64,000 nucleotides of DNA. Source: Terriglobia bacterium. Its GTDB lineage: Bacteria > Acidobacteriota > Terriglobia > UBA7540. The stretch is from contig JASHON010000073.1 in assembly GCA_030041095.1 (NCBI GenBank), positions 62,001-126,000 of the forward strand. The letters run 5' to 3'. How positions within the stretch are numbered: position 1 is the first letter of the stretch; the number at the start of each line of letters is the position of its first letter. Shown here piece by piece: positions 25,258 to 34,686 of the stretch. The notes beneath the pieces were generated by a model. It ran no database searches. It saw only the letters and a program-made list of their open reading frames with translations, and had not been told where the DNA came from. The translations under genes and the position numbers were made by a program.

Positions 25258-26348
25258 GCGTGTGGAAGAAGCGAGGCGGCGTGCAAAAGACAACGATCAA
25301 GGAGCCTCATGCAGCCGGCGAAAGGCCTGTGATTGCGGACGTAAACCCGCGCGCGGCCATCGCAGGCGGCGAAATCTGGATTAAGGGAAGCGGCTTCACG
25401 GAAAACGGTCGAACGCGGCCCAAAGTGCGGTTCGGTGACCGGCTGGCAAGCCTCATGCTCTGCTCTCCGACGCGCTTAGTGGTGAGGACTCCGGAAGGTG
25501 TGACGAAGGGCGAACTCACGATTGAGGCAGGCTCTTCCGTCAGCCGGCCGGAATCCGTTGCCGTGGGAACGCTGATCGCGGAGAATCTGCATCCTGTCGC
25601 GAATCCTGCAGTAGACGCTGCCGGCAACATCTTTGCTACACTCAGCGGAAGCCGCGGTCAGAAAACGCCCGTTTCGGTTTATAAAATCGATCACAATCGC
25701 AACGTTCGCTCCTTCCTGAGCGACTTCATGAATCCCACCGGCCTGGCTTTCGACCAGGAGGGCCTGCTTTATATCTCCAGCCGCATGGAAGGCACCATTT
25801 ACCAGGTGACACCGCAGGGCCACAGAACGATCTATGCGGAGGGCATGGGAATCGCAACAGGGATTGCTTTCGACCGCGAAGGGAACCTGTACGTGGGCGA
25901 CCGCAGCGGCACCGTCTTCAAGATCAATCGGGATCGCCAGATTTTCGTATTCGCGACGCTCGAACCTAGCGTGGCTGCGTACCACCTGGCGTTCGGCGCG
26001 GACGGGAATCTTTACGTCACCGGGCCTACCACATCGAGTTTCGACCGTGTGTACCGCATTTCGCCGTCGGGCGACGTGTCCGTCTTCTATCAAGGGCTGG
26101 GCAGGCCGCAGGGATTGGCTTTTGATACGCAGGGCAATCTGTACGTGGCTGCATCCCTCGCTGGACGACGCGGGATCGTGCGCCTTTCGCAGGACGGCGA
26201 AGGCTGCCTGGCCGTTTCCGGCCCAAGTATTGTTGGCATCGCATTTGCGAGTCCACGAACGATGATTCTGGCTTCCACTTCCTCTCTCTATCAACTCACC
26301 ATCGATATTGAGGGAATGCCTTTGCCGGTAGGCAGGACCAGTCATTAG
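25254..26348 (+). CDS. IPT/TIG-domain NHL/SMP-30-like beta-propeller protein
   Basis: 364 residues. An IPT/TIG immunoglobulin-like domain (about 24-105: PVIADVNPRAAIAGGEIWIKG, TRLVVRTPEGVTKGELTI) precedes a six-bladed propeller (about 110-355) with repeated PTGLAFDQEGLLYIS, TGIAFDREGNLYVGD, HLAFGADGNLYV and PQGLAFDTQGNLYV blades. NHL-like propellers are binding scaffolds or lactonases; no catalytic metal set could be assigned. No signal peptide is evident. The ATGA overlap with pgpA indicates translational coupling, which is odd for a propeller protein and a lipid enzyme. Confidence 0.8.
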   Translation: MSVWKKRGGVQKTTIKEPHAAGERPVIADVNPRAAIAGGEIWIKGSGFTENGRTRPKVRFGDRLASLMLCSPTRLVVRTPEGVTKGELTIEAGSSVSRPESVAVGTLIAENLHPVANPAVDAAGNIFATLSGSRGQKTPVSVYKIDHNRNVRSFLSDFMNPTGLAFDQEGLLYISSRMEGTIYQVTPQGHRTIYAEGMGIATGIAFDREGNLYVGDRSGTVFKINRDRQIFVFATLEPSVAAYHLAFGADGNLYVTGPTTSSFDRVYRISPSGDVSVFYQGLGRPQGLAFDTQGNLYVAASLAGRRGIVRLSQDGEGCLAVSGPSIVGIAFASPRTMILASTSSLYQLTIDIEGMPLPVGRTSH

Positions 26349-26492
26349 TGGCCAGCGTTCTGTTACCAGCAATCAGCCATCGGCAAACGGAGATTAGCAT
26401 CCCGCGTCCGGCGCTCGCTTCCGCAATGGCTGGCTGAAAGCTGACTTCCGAAAGCTGGTGGCTGAATGCCGGCCGCCGATGATTCTTTATCC
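26349..26492. repeat. intergenic tract with AGCTGAAAGCTGA-type sequence
   Basis: Short gap with ACCAGCAATCAGCCAT and GGCTGAAAGCTGACTTCCGAAAGCTGG, the same degenerate family as at 22680-22770 and 61170-61260. No gene was recognised. Confidence 0.5.
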
Positions 26493-27728
26493 ATGGACGC
26501 CGAAATCATCGCTGTAGGCTCCGAGCTCCTCACCCCTGACCGAGCGGACACGAATTCACTTTTACTGACCGCCAAGCTCAATTCGCTTGGCATCGAAGTT
26601 CGATTCAAAACTATTGTAGGAGACGACCTGCCGCGCCTGGAGGAGGCCCTGCGGACAGCTCTTGGCCGGTCGCAGTTGATCCTGCTGACAGGGGGGCTGG
26701 GCCCGACTGAAGACGACGTCACGCGCAACGCAGTTTCCGATGTCCTGGGCCGTCCATTGCGCGAAGATCCGGAAATTCGCCGGCGCATCGAGGAACGATT
26801 TCGAGGATTGGGCCGCGAAATGCCACCCAACAACTTGCGCCAGTCGATGATCCCGGAGGGCGCTGAATGGTTCCCGAATCCACAAGGCACCGCGCCCGGC
26901 ATCTGGCTGGAGAGCGGTGCGATCGTCATCATCCTTCTTCCCGGCCCACCGCACGAGTTGGAAGCGGTGTTTGATTCAGCCTGCGCGCCGCGCCTCGAGC
27001 GTTTGGCGCCGCCGCAGCGCATCCAAACCCGCGTGCTTAAGATTGTGGGTCTGCCGGAGTCTGAAGTGGACCGCCGGATTGCGCCTCTCTATCTCCCTTA
27101 TGGGAATCCGGTCACCACCATTCTCAGCAGGCCGGGTGTGATTGAGGTTCATCTGCGGGCCCGGACAACGTCAAAAGAAGAAGGCGAAGCTTTGCTGGCC
27201 GAATTAGGAGACCGCATTGAGCTCGCCCTGGGCGATTACGTTTTCTCGACGCGCGGCGAGTCGCTCGAAGAAGTGGTCGGGATGTACGTGGTGATGAAGG
27301 GACAGACGCTCGCCGTCGCCGAAAGCTGTACGGGCGGGCTGCTCAGTGAAAGGATTACCGGCATTCCCGGAAGCTCGAACTTCTTTCTCGGCGGGGTGGT
27401 GTGTTATAGCAACGAACTGAAGACTCGCCTTGCGGGTGTACCTTCTCAATTGATTCAGGAACACGGGGCGGTATCAAAGCAAGTGGCCCAGGCGCTTGCC
27501 GAAGGCGTGAGGCGCCGATCGGCGGCTACGATCGGCATCGGCATCACGGGCATTGCCGGGCCCGGAGGTGGAACGCCCGAGAAGCCCGTGGGACTGGTCT
27601 TCATAGCGCTGGCCGACGCACAGGGAACCCAGATTCGTCAATTTCGCTTTCCAGGCGACCGGGAGCGCGTCCGCTATTGGGCGTCGCAAATGGCGCTGGA
27701 GATGATTCGCCGCCGCGTGCGGGAGTGA
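26493..27728 (+). CDS. cinA: CinA-family nicotinamide-nucleotide amidohydrolase (competence/damage-inducible)
   Basis: 411 residues in the two-domain CinA layout. The N-terminal MoCF/COG1058 domain (1-165) has AEIIAVGSELLTPDRADTNS and LLTGGLGPTEDDVTR. The C-terminal PncC amidase domain (about 255-411) has the catalytic LAVAESCTGGLLSERIT and GIAGPGGGTPEKPVGLVFIA. It deamidates nicotinamide mononucleotide in NAD recycling and may hydrolyse ADP-ribose. ATG 26466 is also in frame, but 26493 begins the canonical MDAEIIAVGSELL leader. Confidence 0.95.
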   Translation: MDAEIIAVGSELLTPDRADTNSLLLTAKLNSLGIEVRFKTIVGDDLPRLEEALRTALGRSQLILLTGGLGPTEDDVTRNAVSDVLGRPLREDPEIRRRIEERFRGLGREMPPNNLRQSMIPEGAEWFPNPQGTAPGIWLESGAIVIILLPGPPHELEAVFDSACAPRLERLAPPQRIQTRVLKIVGLPESEVDRRIAPLYLPYGNPVTTILSRPGVIEVHLRARTTSKEEGEALLAELGDRIELALGDYVFSTRGESLEEVVGMYVVMKGQTLAVAESCTGGLLSERITGIPGSSNFFLGGVVCYSNELKTRLAGVPSQLIQEHGAVSKQVAQALAEGVRRRSAATIGIGITGIAGPGGGTPEKPVGLVFIALADAQGTQIRQFRFPGDRERVRYWASQMALEMIRRRVRE

Positions 27729-27760
27729 CAGCGAGCCAATTGTCACACGTCTAACTCAAG

Positions 27761-29041
27761 ATGCCAAGCCTCCTTATTCGGCATGGGCGCGTGATTTCTC
27801 CGAAAGATGGGATCGATGGAGAGTTCGATCTGCTCATCGATGGGGGAATCATTCGCAAGATCGAGCCCTCCCTCACCGGCGCCGCTGCGGACGTGCTGGA
27901 TGCCCGCGGCCTGGTGGTTTCTCCGGGCTTCGTTGATCTTCACGTCCACCTGCGCGAACCGGGTGGCGAAGAATCCGAGACACTGGAGACGGGCCTCCGC
28001 GCCGCCGTGGCGGGTGGTTTTACGGCCGTGTGTCCCATGCCCAACACGCGTCCGGTGTGCGACCAGCCCGCTTCCGTGCTGCAATGGATCGAGCAAAGTC
28101 AACGCCTGGCTCTGGCTCGCGTGTTTCCTATCGCCGCCGTCTCCGCCGGATCCATGGGAGAAACGCTGACGGATTTCGAATCGCTGGTCCGCGCCGGCGC
28201 CGTCGGTTTTTCCGATGACGGAAGGCCCGTGAAGACCGCCGGCCTGATGCGCGAAGCGCTGAATCGAGCGAAGGCGTGCAGCGTCCCTATCATCGACCAC
28301 TGCGAGGAGCCGACGCTGAGCGCCGGTGGAGTTGTGAATGAAGGCCCCGTGGCGGAACGGCTCAAGGTGAAAGGAATTCCTGCGTGCGCTGAGGATGTTT
28401 GCACGGCTCGCGATCTCCTCCTGGCTGCTGCAACAGGAGGGAAGCTGCACATCGCTCACATTTCCACGGCTCGAGGAGTCGATCTGGTCCGAAGAGCCAA
28501 GCGTGAAGGAGTTCCTGTAACTTGCGAAGTGACTCCGCATCACTTCACGCTTACCGAAGACGCTTTGGCGGACTGCGGGACGAATGCCAAGATGAATCCG
28601 CCGCTTCGCAACGCGCGAGATCGAGACGCGGTGCTGGACGCGCTCGGTGACGGCACGATTGACGCCATCGCTACCGACCACGCTCCGCATGCGCCGGCGC
28701 TTAAGAGCCAGCCGCTGGCGGTTGCGCCTTTCGGCGTGACCGGACTCGAAACCGCGCTGGCGCTGGCCATCACCCGCCTTGTCGTGCCAGAGCTGATCTC
28801 TCTTCCCCGCCTTATCGAGCTCATGAGCTGCGCTCCAGCGTCGATTATCCGGCAGCCCCTGGGGACATTGCGCGGGAAGGGACTTGCTGACATCACGGTC
28901 TTCGATCCCAACCACGAATGGACGTATCGCGCGGCCGAAGGAAAATCCAAGAGCCGCAACTCGCCTTTCGACGGCTGGAAACTGCGCGGCAAAGTGAAAG
29001 CAACCATTGTGGGAGGGCAAGTGGCTTACCGAGGCGAATAG
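27761..29041 (+). CDS. pyrC: dihydroorotase
   Basis: 426 residues, type I dihydroorotase. Zinc ligands are H61 and H63 in GFVDLHVHLREPG, later His in PIIDHCEEPT and LHIAHIST, and the Asp in IDAIATDHAPHAP. The enzyme cyclises carbamoyl aspartate to dihydroorotate in pyrimidine synthesis, usually in complex with PyrB. pyrB is not in the window upstream, where cinA lies instead. The length and the amidohydrolase TIM-barrel landmarks are normal. Confidence 0.96.
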   Translation: MPSLLIRHGRVISPKDGIDGEFDLLIDGGIIRKIEPSLTGAAADVLDARGLVVSPGFVDLHVHLREPGGEESETLETGLRAAVAGGFTAVCPMPNTRPVCDQPASVLQWIEQSQRLALARVFPIAAVSAGSMGETLTDFESLVRAGAVGFSDDGRPVKTAGLMREALNRAKACSVPIIDHCEEPTLSAGGVVNEGPVAERLKVKGIPACAEDVCTARDLLLAAATGGKLHIAHISTARGVDLVRRAKREGVPVTCEVTPHHFTLTEDALADCGTNAKMNPPLRNARDRDAVLDALGDGTIDAIATDHAPHAPALKSQPLAVAPFGVTGLETALALAITRLVVPELISLPRLIELMSCAPASIIRQPLGTLRGKGLADITVFDPNHEWTYRAAEGKSKSRNSPFDGWKLRGKVKATIVGGQVAYRGE

Positions 29042-29126
29042 CGCTCATGCCGGCAGCCTCCGCGGTCTGCTGCCCGCGAGACGGGTGGCAGCGCTCTTCC
29101 TGAAAAATTCAAGGGGAAAGGACCCT

Positions 29127-30419
29127 ATGAACCGAAGTGAAATCATCCAGAAGCAAGAGCAATACATTTTCCCCTGCGTGACCACGTACTATTCTGAGCC
29201 GCTGGTGGCCGACCACGCGCAGGGGAAGTACGTATGGGACATCGAGGGCCGCCGCTATCTTGATTTCTTCGGTGGCATTCTCACCATCAGCGCCGGCCAT
29301 TGCAATCCAAAGATTACCGCAAAGATGAAGGAGCAAGTGGACCGGCTGCAGCATACTTCTTCGGCCTATTCGAACGAGCAAACTGTGGCACTGGCAGAAA
29401 AGCTTGCCGAGATCACGCCCGGGCGGCTGCAGAAGAGTTTTTTCACCAATAGCGGCACTGAGGCTAACGAAGCCGCCGTGCTGGTGGCGCGCATGGCGAC
29501 GGGAACCTTTGAAGTCGTCGCGCTGCGCCACGGATATAGCGGACATTCGCTTCTCACTAAATCGTTGACCGCTGTTGCGCCCTGGCGGCGCGCCGGAGTG
29601 ATCAGCGTTGGCGTGGCTCATGCCATCAGTCCCTATTGTTACCGTTGCCCTCTGGGGCTCACTTATCCGAGCTGCGGCGTCCGCTGTGCGGAAGACGTGG
29701 AAGACGTGATTCGTACGTCCACTTCAGGCCACATTGCCGCGTTTCTTGCCGAACCCATCCAGGGCGTGGGCGGCTTTATCACCCCGCCGAAGGAGTATTT
29801 TAAGATTGTCTTTAACATCGTGAAGAAATACGGCGGCCTGTTTATCGCCGATGAAGTGCAGACTGGCTTTGGCCGAACGGGAAAGAAGTGGTTTGGCATC
29901 GAGCATTGGGAAGTGGAACCGGACATTTTGACCACAGCCAAAGGCATGGCCAACGGAACGCCGGTCGGCGCGACTGTCGCCACTCCTGAAGTTGCCGACG
30001 CTTTCCAGGGCATGACGATTTCCACGTTTGGCGGCAATCCTGTGACGGCCGTGGCCGCGCGCGCTACAATTGCTGTCATTGAAGAAGAGAAGCTTCTGGA
30101 TAACGCCCATGAGATGGGCACACTTCTCCGAGCCAGGCTGGAAGAGCTGAAGAAGAAGCACGCGCTCATCGGCGACGTGCGTGGCATGGGCCTGATGCAA
30201 GGCGTGGAGTTGGTGAAGGACCGGACGAGCAAAGAGCCGGCGCCCAAGGAAACGAACGCCCTGATGGAGCGGTGCAAGAATAACGGCCTTCTGATTGGCA
30301 AGGGAGGGCTTTATGGAAACGTGCTCAGAATCTCACCGGCGCTCAACATTGCCCGGGAGGATATTGAGGAAGCCGCCCGCATCCTGGATGAATCATTCGG
30401 AGAAATCAGAATTAATTGA
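29127..30419 (+). CDS. class III PLP aminotransferase (AGXT2-like)
   Basis: 430 residues of fold-type I, class III. The PLP-binding Asp is in GLFIADEVQTGFGRTG and the Schiff-base Lys in ILTTAKGMANGTPVGA. The opening QEQYIFPCVTTYYSEPLVAD and the Cys-rich insert YCYRCPLGLTYPSCGVRCAE resemble the alanine-glyoxylate aminotransferase 2 / phospholyase-like branch. The amino donor and acceptor cannot be set by sequence alone. ATG 29127 has GGGGAAAGGA upstream; the frame is open for 40 codons more, overlapping pyrC. It lies between pyrC and alaS on the same strand. Confidence 0.9.
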   Translation: MNRSEIIQKQEQYIFPCVTTYYSEPLVADHAQGKYVWDIEGRRYLDFFGGILTISAGHCNPKITAKMKEQVDRLQHTSSAYSNEQTVALAEKLAEITPGRLQKSFFTNSGTEANEAAVLVARMATGTFEVVALRHGYSGHSLLTKSLTAVAPWRRAGVISVGVAHAISPYCYRCPLGLTYPSCGVRCAEDVEDVIRTSTSGHIAAFLAEPIQGVGGFITPPKEYFKIVFNIVKKYGGLFIADEVQTGFGRTGKKWFGIEHWEVEPDILTTAKGMANGTPVGATVATPEVADAFQGMTISTFGGNPVTAVAARATIAVIEEEKLLDNAHEMGTLLRARLEELKKKHALIGDVRGMGLMQGVELVKDRTSKEPAPKETNALMERCKNNGLLIGKGGLYGNVLRISPALNIAREDIEEAARILDESFGEIRIN

Positions 30420-30459
30420 GCGAAACTTTCTCTTGTGGAGCAAAGTTGGCACTTGAGCT

Positions 30460-33204
30460 ATGAATTCAAACGAAATCCGCTCGCAATTCTTGAGTTTTTT
30501 TGAGTCCCGCGGCCATCGCGTGGTGCGCTCGTCTTCGCTCGTTCCCGCTAACGATCCGACGCTGCTTTTTGCCAACGCCGGGATGAATCAATTCAAAGAC
30601 GTTTTTCTCGGCCGCGAAAAGCGAGACTATGCCCGCGCCTGCTCTTCGCAAAAATGCGTGCGAGCCGGCGGCAAGCACAACGATCTCGAACAAGTGGGCC
30701 GCACGTTTCGCCATCATACCTTCTTCGAGATGCTTGGCAACTTCTCCTTTGGCGACTATTTCAAGAAAGAGGCGATTGCCTGGGCCTGGGAACTTGTCAC
30801 CGAAGTTTACAAGATTCCTCGCGAAAAGCTTTACCTCACGATCTTCGTGGATGCAGGATCGGGGCCGGGCGATTCCGGCGCAGTTCCTGATGACAAAGAG
30901 GCAGAAGAGATGTGGGCAACGATCGTGCCGCACGATCGCATCTTTGGCCTGGGCATGAAGGAAAACTTCTGGCAAATGGGTGAGACCGGACCTTGCGGCC
31001 CCTGCTCTGAAATTCATTACGATATGGGCGCGGCAGCCAGCACCGAAGGCCACACGGGCTGCAAGTTTCCCTGCGATTGCGGCCGGTACGTAGAGCTGTG
31101 GAATCTGGTCTTCATGCAGTACAACCGGGACGAGCAAGGAAAAATGACGCCGCTTCCCCGCCCTTCCATCGATACGGGCGCAGGCCTCGAGCGCCTCGCA
31201 GCGGCGCTTCAGGGAAAAATTTCGAATTTTGATACAGACCTGTTCACGCCGCTCATCGACGAAGCCGCCGAGCTCGCCAACGTGGAATATGGCGCCAGCC
31301 AGGAAACCGATGTTTCGCTGCGCATCATCGCCGATCACAGCCGCGCCGCCACGTTCCTCATTTCCGACGGCGTCTTGCCTTCCAACGAAGGCCGCGGCTA
31401 CGTTCTGCGCCTGATCATTCGCCGCGCGCTCTATCATGGCCAGACGCTGGGCTTGAACGAGGCGTTTCTCTACAAGATGTCGGGAGAAGTCGTCGAGCTG
31501 ATGAAATCAGCCTATCCGGAGTTGGTTGAGATTGCGCCGCACGTCGCCAAGGCGATCAAGATTGAAGAGGAGCGGTATGCGAAAACCACCCGCCGGGGAC
31601 TTGAGGAACTGGATTCAGCGAGCGTTCGACTGTTTCCGCCAAGGGGCGAGGTAACGGCGTTTGGAGAGTACAAAGAGCGCTACCGGCGGGGTGGTGCGAC
31701 ACCCGCGGGAGAGGTGTTGGGCAGAGAGTTGTTCAGGCTCCATGACACTTTCGGCCTGCGTCCCGATTTTGTTGCCGACATTGTCAGGAATTACGGCCTC
31801 GCCGTAGACTGGCGCGGCTACGGCGAAGAAATGCAGAAGCAGCGCGAGCGCGCCCGTGCAAGCTGGAAAGGCGAGGATAGGAAAGCCGCTTCGCCTGTCT
31901 ATGCGGAACTGGCTGAAAGACATCCGACGGCGTTCGATGGTTACAGCCAAACGGAATCCTCGGAGTGCACCGTGCTGGCGCTCGTACAAGGCGGCGCTAG
32001 CGTCTCACGCTTGCAGCCTAAAGAAAAGGCAGAGATCGTTCTCGATCACACCCCGTTTTATGCCGAGGCAGGCGGACAAGTGGGCGATACGGGACAGCTT
32101 TATGGCGAATCCGGAGAGGACGTGGCGGTGGTGACGGATACGCAGCGGCCGGTGACGGGCGTTGTTGTCCACAAAATCACCGCGCTCGGGCCGATTGAAG
32201 TTGGCATGAGGCTAACCGCGCGCGTGGATGCCGATCGCCGCAACACGATTCGCCGCAATCACACGGCCACACATTTGTTGCACGCCGCGCTGCGCGCCAC
32301 GCTGGGAACTCACGTGAAGCAAGCCGGATCGCTCGTTGCGCCGGACCGGCTGCGCTTCGACTTCACGCACTACGCTCCGCTCGAAGAGCAAGACCGGCTC
32401 GATATCGAAGACCTTGTGAACCAACACGTCCTCGCCAACGAAAAAATGCGCACTGATGTGGAGGATCTTGATTCAGCTCTCAATTCAGGCGCCATGGCGC
32501 TGTTCGGCGAGAAATACGGAGACCGCGTGCGGGTGGTCTCCGTGGGCGACGGATCGTTTTCCAAAGAACTTTGCGGCGGAACGCACGTGACCCGCACGGG
32601 AGATATCGGCTTGTTCAAGCTCGTCTCGGAAGGCAGTGTTTCCGCCGGAACAAGGCGCATCGAAGCCGCGACGGGAACCGGCGTGCTCGAATCCTTGCGC
32701 AAGGCAGGCGAAACACTCGTGCGGCTCAGCGAAACGCTGCGAGCCAAGCCCGATGATTTGCTTTCCGCAGCCGAAAAGCTTATCCAGGAAGAAAAACGGC
32801 TCCGCAAAGAACTCGAAGCGCTTGAGCTGAAACGTGCCCTTCAATCCGCCGGCGATCTGCTCGGTCAGGCTCGCGAGGTGAAGGGAGTTCGCGTTCTGGC
32901 CGCTCGCGTCCAAGCGCCTGACCGTGCCGCCATGCGGCAAATGGTGGATGGCCTGCGTGGCAAGCTGGGCACAGGTGTCATTGTGCTGGGCAGCGCTCTG
33001 AACGGCAATGTGGCGCTGGTGGCTGCGGTTTCCAAAGACCTTACCGCAAAACTCGATGCCGGCAAGATCGTCAAAGAGGCTGCCGCCATGGTTGAAGGCT
33101 CCGGCGGTGGCCGCAAAGACCTGGCCGAGGCCGGCGGCAAAAACGCCGGCAAACTCGATGAATGCATGGAGTCCGTTCCCTCCATTGTTGGCAAGATGCT
33201 TTGA
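30460..33204 (+). CDS. alaS: alanyl-tRNA synthetase
   Basis: 914 residues, class II synthetase. The catalytic core has motif 1 around FFESRGHRVVRSSSLVP, motif 2 in GRTFRHHTFFEMLGNFSFGDYF, and the DTGAGLERLA motif 3 region. The editing domain zinc ligands are in RNHTATHLLHAALR and LCGGTHVTRTGD, followed by a coiled coil and a C-terminal DHHA1 domain with GSGGGRKDLAEAGGK. It charges tRNA-Ala and clears mischarged Ser/Gly. The start ATG at 30460 begins the usual EIRSQFLSFFESRGH leader. Confidence 0.98.
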   Translation: MNSNEIRSQFLSFFESRGHRVVRSSSLVPANDPTLLFANAGMNQFKDVFLGREKRDYARACSSQKCVRAGGKHNDLEQVGRTFRHHTFFEMLGNFSFGDYFKKEAIAWAWELVTEVYKIPREKLYLTIFVDAGSGPGDSGAVPDDKEAEEMWATIVPHDRIFGLGMKENFWQMGETGPCGPCSEIHYDMGAAASTEGHTGCKFPCDCGRYVELWNLVFMQYNRDEQGKMTPLPRPSIDTGAGLERLAAALQGKISNFDTDLFTPLIDEAAELANVEYGASQETDVSLRIIADHSRAATFLISDGVLPSNEGRGYVLRLIIRRALYHGQTLGLNEAFLYKMSGEVVELMKSAYPELVEIAPHVAKAIKIEEERYAKTTRRGLEELDSASVRLFPPRGEVTAFGEYKERYRRGGATPAGEVLGRELFRLHDTFGLRPDFVADIVRNYGLAVDWRGYGEEMQKQRERARASWKGEDRKAASPVYAELAERHPTAFDGYSQTESSECTVLALVQGGASVSRLQPKEKAEIVLDHTPFYAEAGGQVGDTGQLYGESGEDVAVVTDTQRPVTGVVVHKITALGPIEVGMRLTARVDADRRNTIRRNHTATHLLHAALRATLGTHVKQAGSLVAPDRLRFDFTHYAPLEEQDRLDIEDLVNQHVLANEKMRTDVEDLDSALNSGAMALFGEKYGDRVRVVSVGDGSFSKELCGGTHVTRTGDIGLFKLVSEGSVSAGTRRIEAATGTGVLESLRKAGETLVRLSETLRAKPDDLLSAAEKLIQEEKRLRKELEALELKRALQSAGDLLGQAREVKGVRVLAARVQAPDRAAMRQMVDGLRGKLGTGVIVLGSALNGNVALVAAVSKDLTAKLDAGKIVKEAAAMVEGSGGGRKDLAEAGGKNAGKLDECMESVPSIVGKML

Positions 33205-33252
33205 TTCACCGTTTGTACGGCCGACCTTTTGTCATTCATAATTCAAAGAGTT

Positions 33253-34074
33253 ATGGACGTTTTCGCAGAAGTCGTTGCACTACGAAAGGCGGGACGGCGC
33301 GGCGCGCTGGCCACCATCATTCAGGTGCAGGGATCGATCCCCAGCTACGAGTCCTCCAAGATTCTTATCCGCGACGATGGCTCGATTGTGGGGACGGTGG
33401 GCGGAGGATGCGTGGAAGCTGAAGTGTGGACGGCGGCTCAGGATGTGATGCGCGACGAGAAGCCGCGCCGTCTGCACTTCAATTTGAACGACCGGCCCGA
33501 AGACGATGCAGGCCTGGTTTGCGGCGGATCGTTGGATATCTTCATCGAGCCGGTGCTCAGCACGCCAACCCTTTATCTTCTCGGCGGCGGCCACGTTTCA
33601 CTGAGCGTCTCCAAAGTGGCTGAAATTGCCGGATTCGACATCGTGGTGATTGACGATCGCGAAGCCTTTGCCAGCAAGCAGCGTTTTCCAAATGCGGCTG
33701 AAGTCTTCGCCGGACCCTGGAAGGAGATATTTCCCAAGCTTCACGTCAACGATTTCTCCTACATTGTGGTGGCCACGCGTGGACACAAGGGCGACCTGGA
33801 ATGCCTTCGCTGGGCGGTTAAAACGCCTGCGCGCTATGTTGGCATGATCGGAAGCAGGCGCAAGTTGATTGTGTTTCGCAACGTCTTGGAGAGTGAAGGA
33901 GTGCTTGAGGCGCAGCTCGATCGCGTCCATTCGCCCGCCGGCCTGAATATTTCCGCGCTCACGCCCGAAGAAATTGCCGTCTCCGTCGTGGCGGAGATGA
34001 TCTCGCTCCGCCGAAGCGCCGCGACGGCCCATGCGGGTAACCCGCTGGCGGAAAGCGTGCCGCACAGCGCGTAA
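33253..34074 (+). CDS. XdhC/CoxI-family molybdenum-cofactor chaperone
   Basis: 273 residues. The N-terminal XdhC_CoxI domain has GRRGALATIIQVQGSIPSYE and DGSIVGTVGGGCVEAEVW. The C-terminal XdhC Rossmann domain has LYLLGGGHVSLSVSKVAEIA, VVATRGHKGDLECLRW and YVGMIGSRRK. XdhC proteins bind Mo-cofactor, promote its sulfuration and insert it into xanthine-dehydrogenase-type enzymes. The start at ATG 33253 is chosen over the TTG at 33229. It overlaps no gene, and mocA follows within 10 bases. No molybdo-hydroxylase structural genes are in the window. Confidence 0.92.
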   Translation: MDVFAEVVALRKAGRRGALATIIQVQGSIPSYESSKILIRDDGSIVGTVGGGCVEAEVWTAAQDVMRDEKPRRLHFNLNDRPEDDAGLVCGGSLDIFIEPVLSTPTLYLLGGGHVSLSVSKVAEIAGFDIVVIDDREAFASKQRFPNAAEVFAGPWKEIFPKLHVNDFSYIVVATRGHKGDLECLRWAVKTPARYVGMIGSRRKLIVFRNVLESEGVLEAQLDRVHSPAGLNISALTPEEIAVSVVAEMISLRRSAATAHAGNPLAESVPHSA

Positions 34075-34081
34075 CCGGTTG

Positions 34082-34678
34082 ATGACTTCGCACTCGATTG
34101 CGGCACTCGTCCTTGCTGCCGGAACCTCCTCGCGCATGGGCCGCGACAAAGCCCTCCTCGATTATCACGGCCGCTCGTTTCTTGAAAATATAGTCCAAAG
34201 CGTCCGAATCGCAGGACTGGATCCGATTATGGTTGTCTTAGGCTATCATGCGGAAGAGATTCGCTGCTCCGTTCAGCTTCCGGGCGTGCAGATGGTTCTG
34301 AATCCGGATTATCAGCTTGGCCAGACGACGTCACTGCAGGCCGGCCTTCGTCAGCTTCTGAGTACGGACGCTGGAGCGGTGCTTCTGTGTCTCGTTGACC
34401 ATCCCTTGATCTCGCCGGAAGTGATCCGGCAACTTTGCCGCCTGTACCTGGATTCCGGCGCTCCGCTCGTTATCCCAACCTATCGTCGCCGGCGAGGCCA
34501 TCCGGTGCTGATCGCGCGCGCGCTGTTTGACGACTTATTGCGCCTGCGGCCTGACCAGGGCGCTCGTTCGCTTCTCCAAAAACACTATCCTGCGGCTCGT
34601 TGGCTGGAAGTGGAAGATCGGGGAGTGATCGTTGACGTCGACACGCCGGAAAGTTACGAAGCGCTAAAGGCCGGTTGA
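34082..34678 (+). CDS. mocA: molybdenum cofactor cytidylyltransferase-like NTP transferase (MocA/MobA-like)
   Basis: 198 residues, Rossmann-like nucleotidyltransferase. The signature LVLAAGTSSRMGRDKALL holds the NTP-binding loop, followed by the GQTTSLQAGL motif, VDHPLISPEV with the metal Asp, and the RRRGHPVLIARALFDDLL segment common in MocA. MocA makes the CDP form of molybdopterin used by xanthine-dehydrogenase-family enzymes, which fits the adjacent xdhC. ATG 34082 gives the correct leader; the frame is open upstream inside xdhC but is not family-like. Confidence 0.88.
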   Translation: MTSHSIAALVLAAGTSSRMGRDKALLDYHGRSFLENIVQSVRIAGLDPIMVVLGYHAEEIRCSVQLPGVQMVLNPDYQLGQTTSLQAGLRQLLSTDAGAVLLCLVDHPLISPEVIRQLCRLYLDSGAPLVIPTYRRRRGHPVLIARALFDDLLRLRPDQGARSLLQKHYPAARWLEVEDRGVIVDVDTPESYEALKAG

Positions 34679-34686
34679 GGCGTGAT

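Noticed and set aside
24531-25310. 259-codon minus-strand frame opposite pgpA and yacG
   Set aside because: It is antisense to rimO, yacG and pgpA, all with clear family motifs.
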